From Osmia lignaria lignaria (Eukaryota > Arthropoda > Insecta > Hymenoptera > Megachilidae): a stretch of DNA of 64,000 bases. Below the pieces are notes generated by a model. The model worked only from the letters and a program-made list of their open reading frames with translations, was not told the origin of the DNA and did not search any database. The stretch lies in NCBI RefSeq assembly GCF_051020975.1, contig NW_027478167.1, positions 5,952,001-6,016,000 on the forward strand, read 5' to 3'. Below, piece by piece: positions 63,501-64,000 of the stretch. Position 1 is the first letter of the stretch. Each line of letters begins with the position of its first letter. Position numbers and translations under genes: made by a program.

Positions 63501-63798
63501 GGCCTGTCGGACAGATTTCGAGATATTTCTTCTTCTTGTTGTTCTTCTTCTGCACAGCTAAGCTGGAAGTGACATTTGCAGCTCGCAATAGTGCAGAGTT
63601 ATCTCAAAGAAAGGGGCCACGGTGTTTCTGTATCTCTATTATGTTGGTGCGGCTTCGGAACTTTTAAATATCTTGATATATCTCGAGAACTACGCATCTG
63701 ATCAAAAAATATCATAGAACATAAAAAGTAGGAAACCTAATTCTCTACAAAAAAGGTCTCTTAACATTTGGCCATAGCTCGCTTCGTTTCCGAGATAT

Positions 63799-64000
63799 TT
63801 GCAAATTTATCTCAAGGGAAGGGGCCTGACGGACATATTTCGAGATATTTCTTCTTCTTGTTGTTCTTCTTCTGCACAGCTAAGCTGGAAGTGGCATTTA
63901 CAGCTCGCAATAGTGCAGAGTTATCTCAAAGAAAGGGGCCACGATGTTTCTGTATCTCTATTATGTTGGTGCGGCTTCGGAACTTTTAAATATCTTGATA
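63799..64000 (+). repeat. Right-edge partial monomer
   Basis: The last monomer is the TTGCAAATTT, TTTACAGC, CACGATG type found at 53182 and 54791, preceded by the same AACATTTGGCCATAG border. It differs from those in ACTTTTAAATATC for ACTTATAAATATC. It is cut by the window end within the AT-rich segment, which shows that the array continues. Confidence 0.9.

Larger units (their letters stand above)
58009..63798 (+). repeat. Tandem duplication, 9 monomers, offset 2895 bp
   Basis: Units 58,009-60,903 and 60,904-63,798 are nine monomers each. Three of the nine are of the 321-bp type, which explains the period of 2895 rather than 2898. Shared rare marks are TTGCACATTT with CTTGTGCACAG and GCGGCTCGCACTAG, TTCTTGATCTGC with TTATCCCAAACAAAGG, TATACCTCGAG, GGAACCATAATTC with CAAAAGAGG, AAGTTGG and ATATTAACAG. 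A difference is C at 60113 against G at 63008. The sequence after 63,799 changes to the TTGCAAATTT type and does not start a third unit within the window. Confidence 0.93.
1..64000 (+). repeat. 322-bp satellite DNA array, about 198 tandem monomers
   Basis: The same sequence recurs from the first to the last base with a modal period of 322 bp and one orientation. Landmarks present in nearly every period are TTTCCGAGATATTTGCAG, a TTC-rich pyrimidine tract, GCTCGCAATAGTGCAGAG, GGGGCCACGGTGTTTCTGT, a GATATATCTCGA block and an ACAAAAAAGGTCTC block. Monomers counted from TTGCAG begin at 71, 393, 715, 1037 and so on. Copies with one base missing are 321 bp. No flanking unique sequence is reached at either end, and no insertion interrupts the array. 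Variant positions are shared by groups of monomers, and these groups recur in larger units. The location (centromere, pericentromere or subtelomere) and the species cannot be read from the window. Confidence 0.98.

Noticed and set aside
1..64000. CRISPR array
   Set aside because: The period is long and the whole period is conserved. There are no short repeats separated by unique spacers and no cas genes.
1..64000. CENP-B box in the monomer
   Set aside because: I compared the mammalian pattern TTCGNNNNANNCGGG with all TTCG sites. TTCGAGATATT matches the first half only and no CGGG follows, so no canonical box is present.
1..64000. Transposon-derived or ribosomal spacer repeat
   Set aside because: No terminal repeats, transposase or reverse transcriptase frames, target-site duplications or rRNA segments are present in any monomer or at any block junction.

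Overview
The whole 64-kb window is one uninterrupted head-to-tail satellite DNA array. It holds about 198 copies of a monomer whose modal length is 322 bp, all in the same orientation. Both ends of the window lie inside the array, so the true array is longer. I see no unique sequence, transposable element, RNA gene or convincing protein-coding gene. The majority monomer that I compiled by hand has 39% G+C (126 of 322). It carries 11 CpG sites against about 12 expected from composition, so CpG is not depleted. A uniform array of this kind points to eukaryotic heterochromatin (centromeric, pericentromeric or subtelomeric). The weak CpG depletion would fit an organism with little germline CpG methylation, such as many insects and other invertebrates, but I cannot name the taxon.

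Layout: I count monomers from the hexamer TTGCAG (or its variant ATGCAG), first seen at 71 and repeating every 322 bp, or 321 bp in copies with a 1-bp deletion. Four domains differ in monomer types. Domain 1 (about 1-20,900) mixes class A monomers (TTTATCTC, CTCGCTTCG) with class B monomers (TTTAGCTC, CTGGCATCG). It is built from nested duplications at offsets of 1608, 3218, 2896 and 4185 bp. Domain 2 (about 20,900-31,300) is more heterogeneous, with local 5-mer (1610 bp), dimer (644 bp) and trimer (966 bp) duplications and two related 1-kb segments 6117 bp apart. Domain 3 (about 31,300-53,100) is dominated by a near-perfect tandem duplication of a 19-monomer, 6117-bp unit, followed by 6-monomer, 1931-bp duplications. 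Monomers with ATGCAG in place of TTGCAG alternate with ordinary ones only here. Domain 4 (about 53,100-64,000) has 5-mer (1609 bp), 4-mer (1287 bp) and 9-mer (2895 bp) units.

Each higher-order period falls short of a multiple of 322 by the number of 1-bp-deleted monomers in the unit. This gives an internal check on the repeat structure. Several monomers are chimeras of two types and mark probable unequal-crossover junctions. A 74-codon open frame recurs in about 146 monomers. It is disrupted by an in-frame TAG, a TGA or a frameshift in whole families of monomers that have been amplified anyway, so I regard it as a by-product of the repeat. The monomer itself contains older internal repeats: at least six copies of TATCTC/GAGATA, a 20-bp direct duplication 114 bp apart, and several short dyads.
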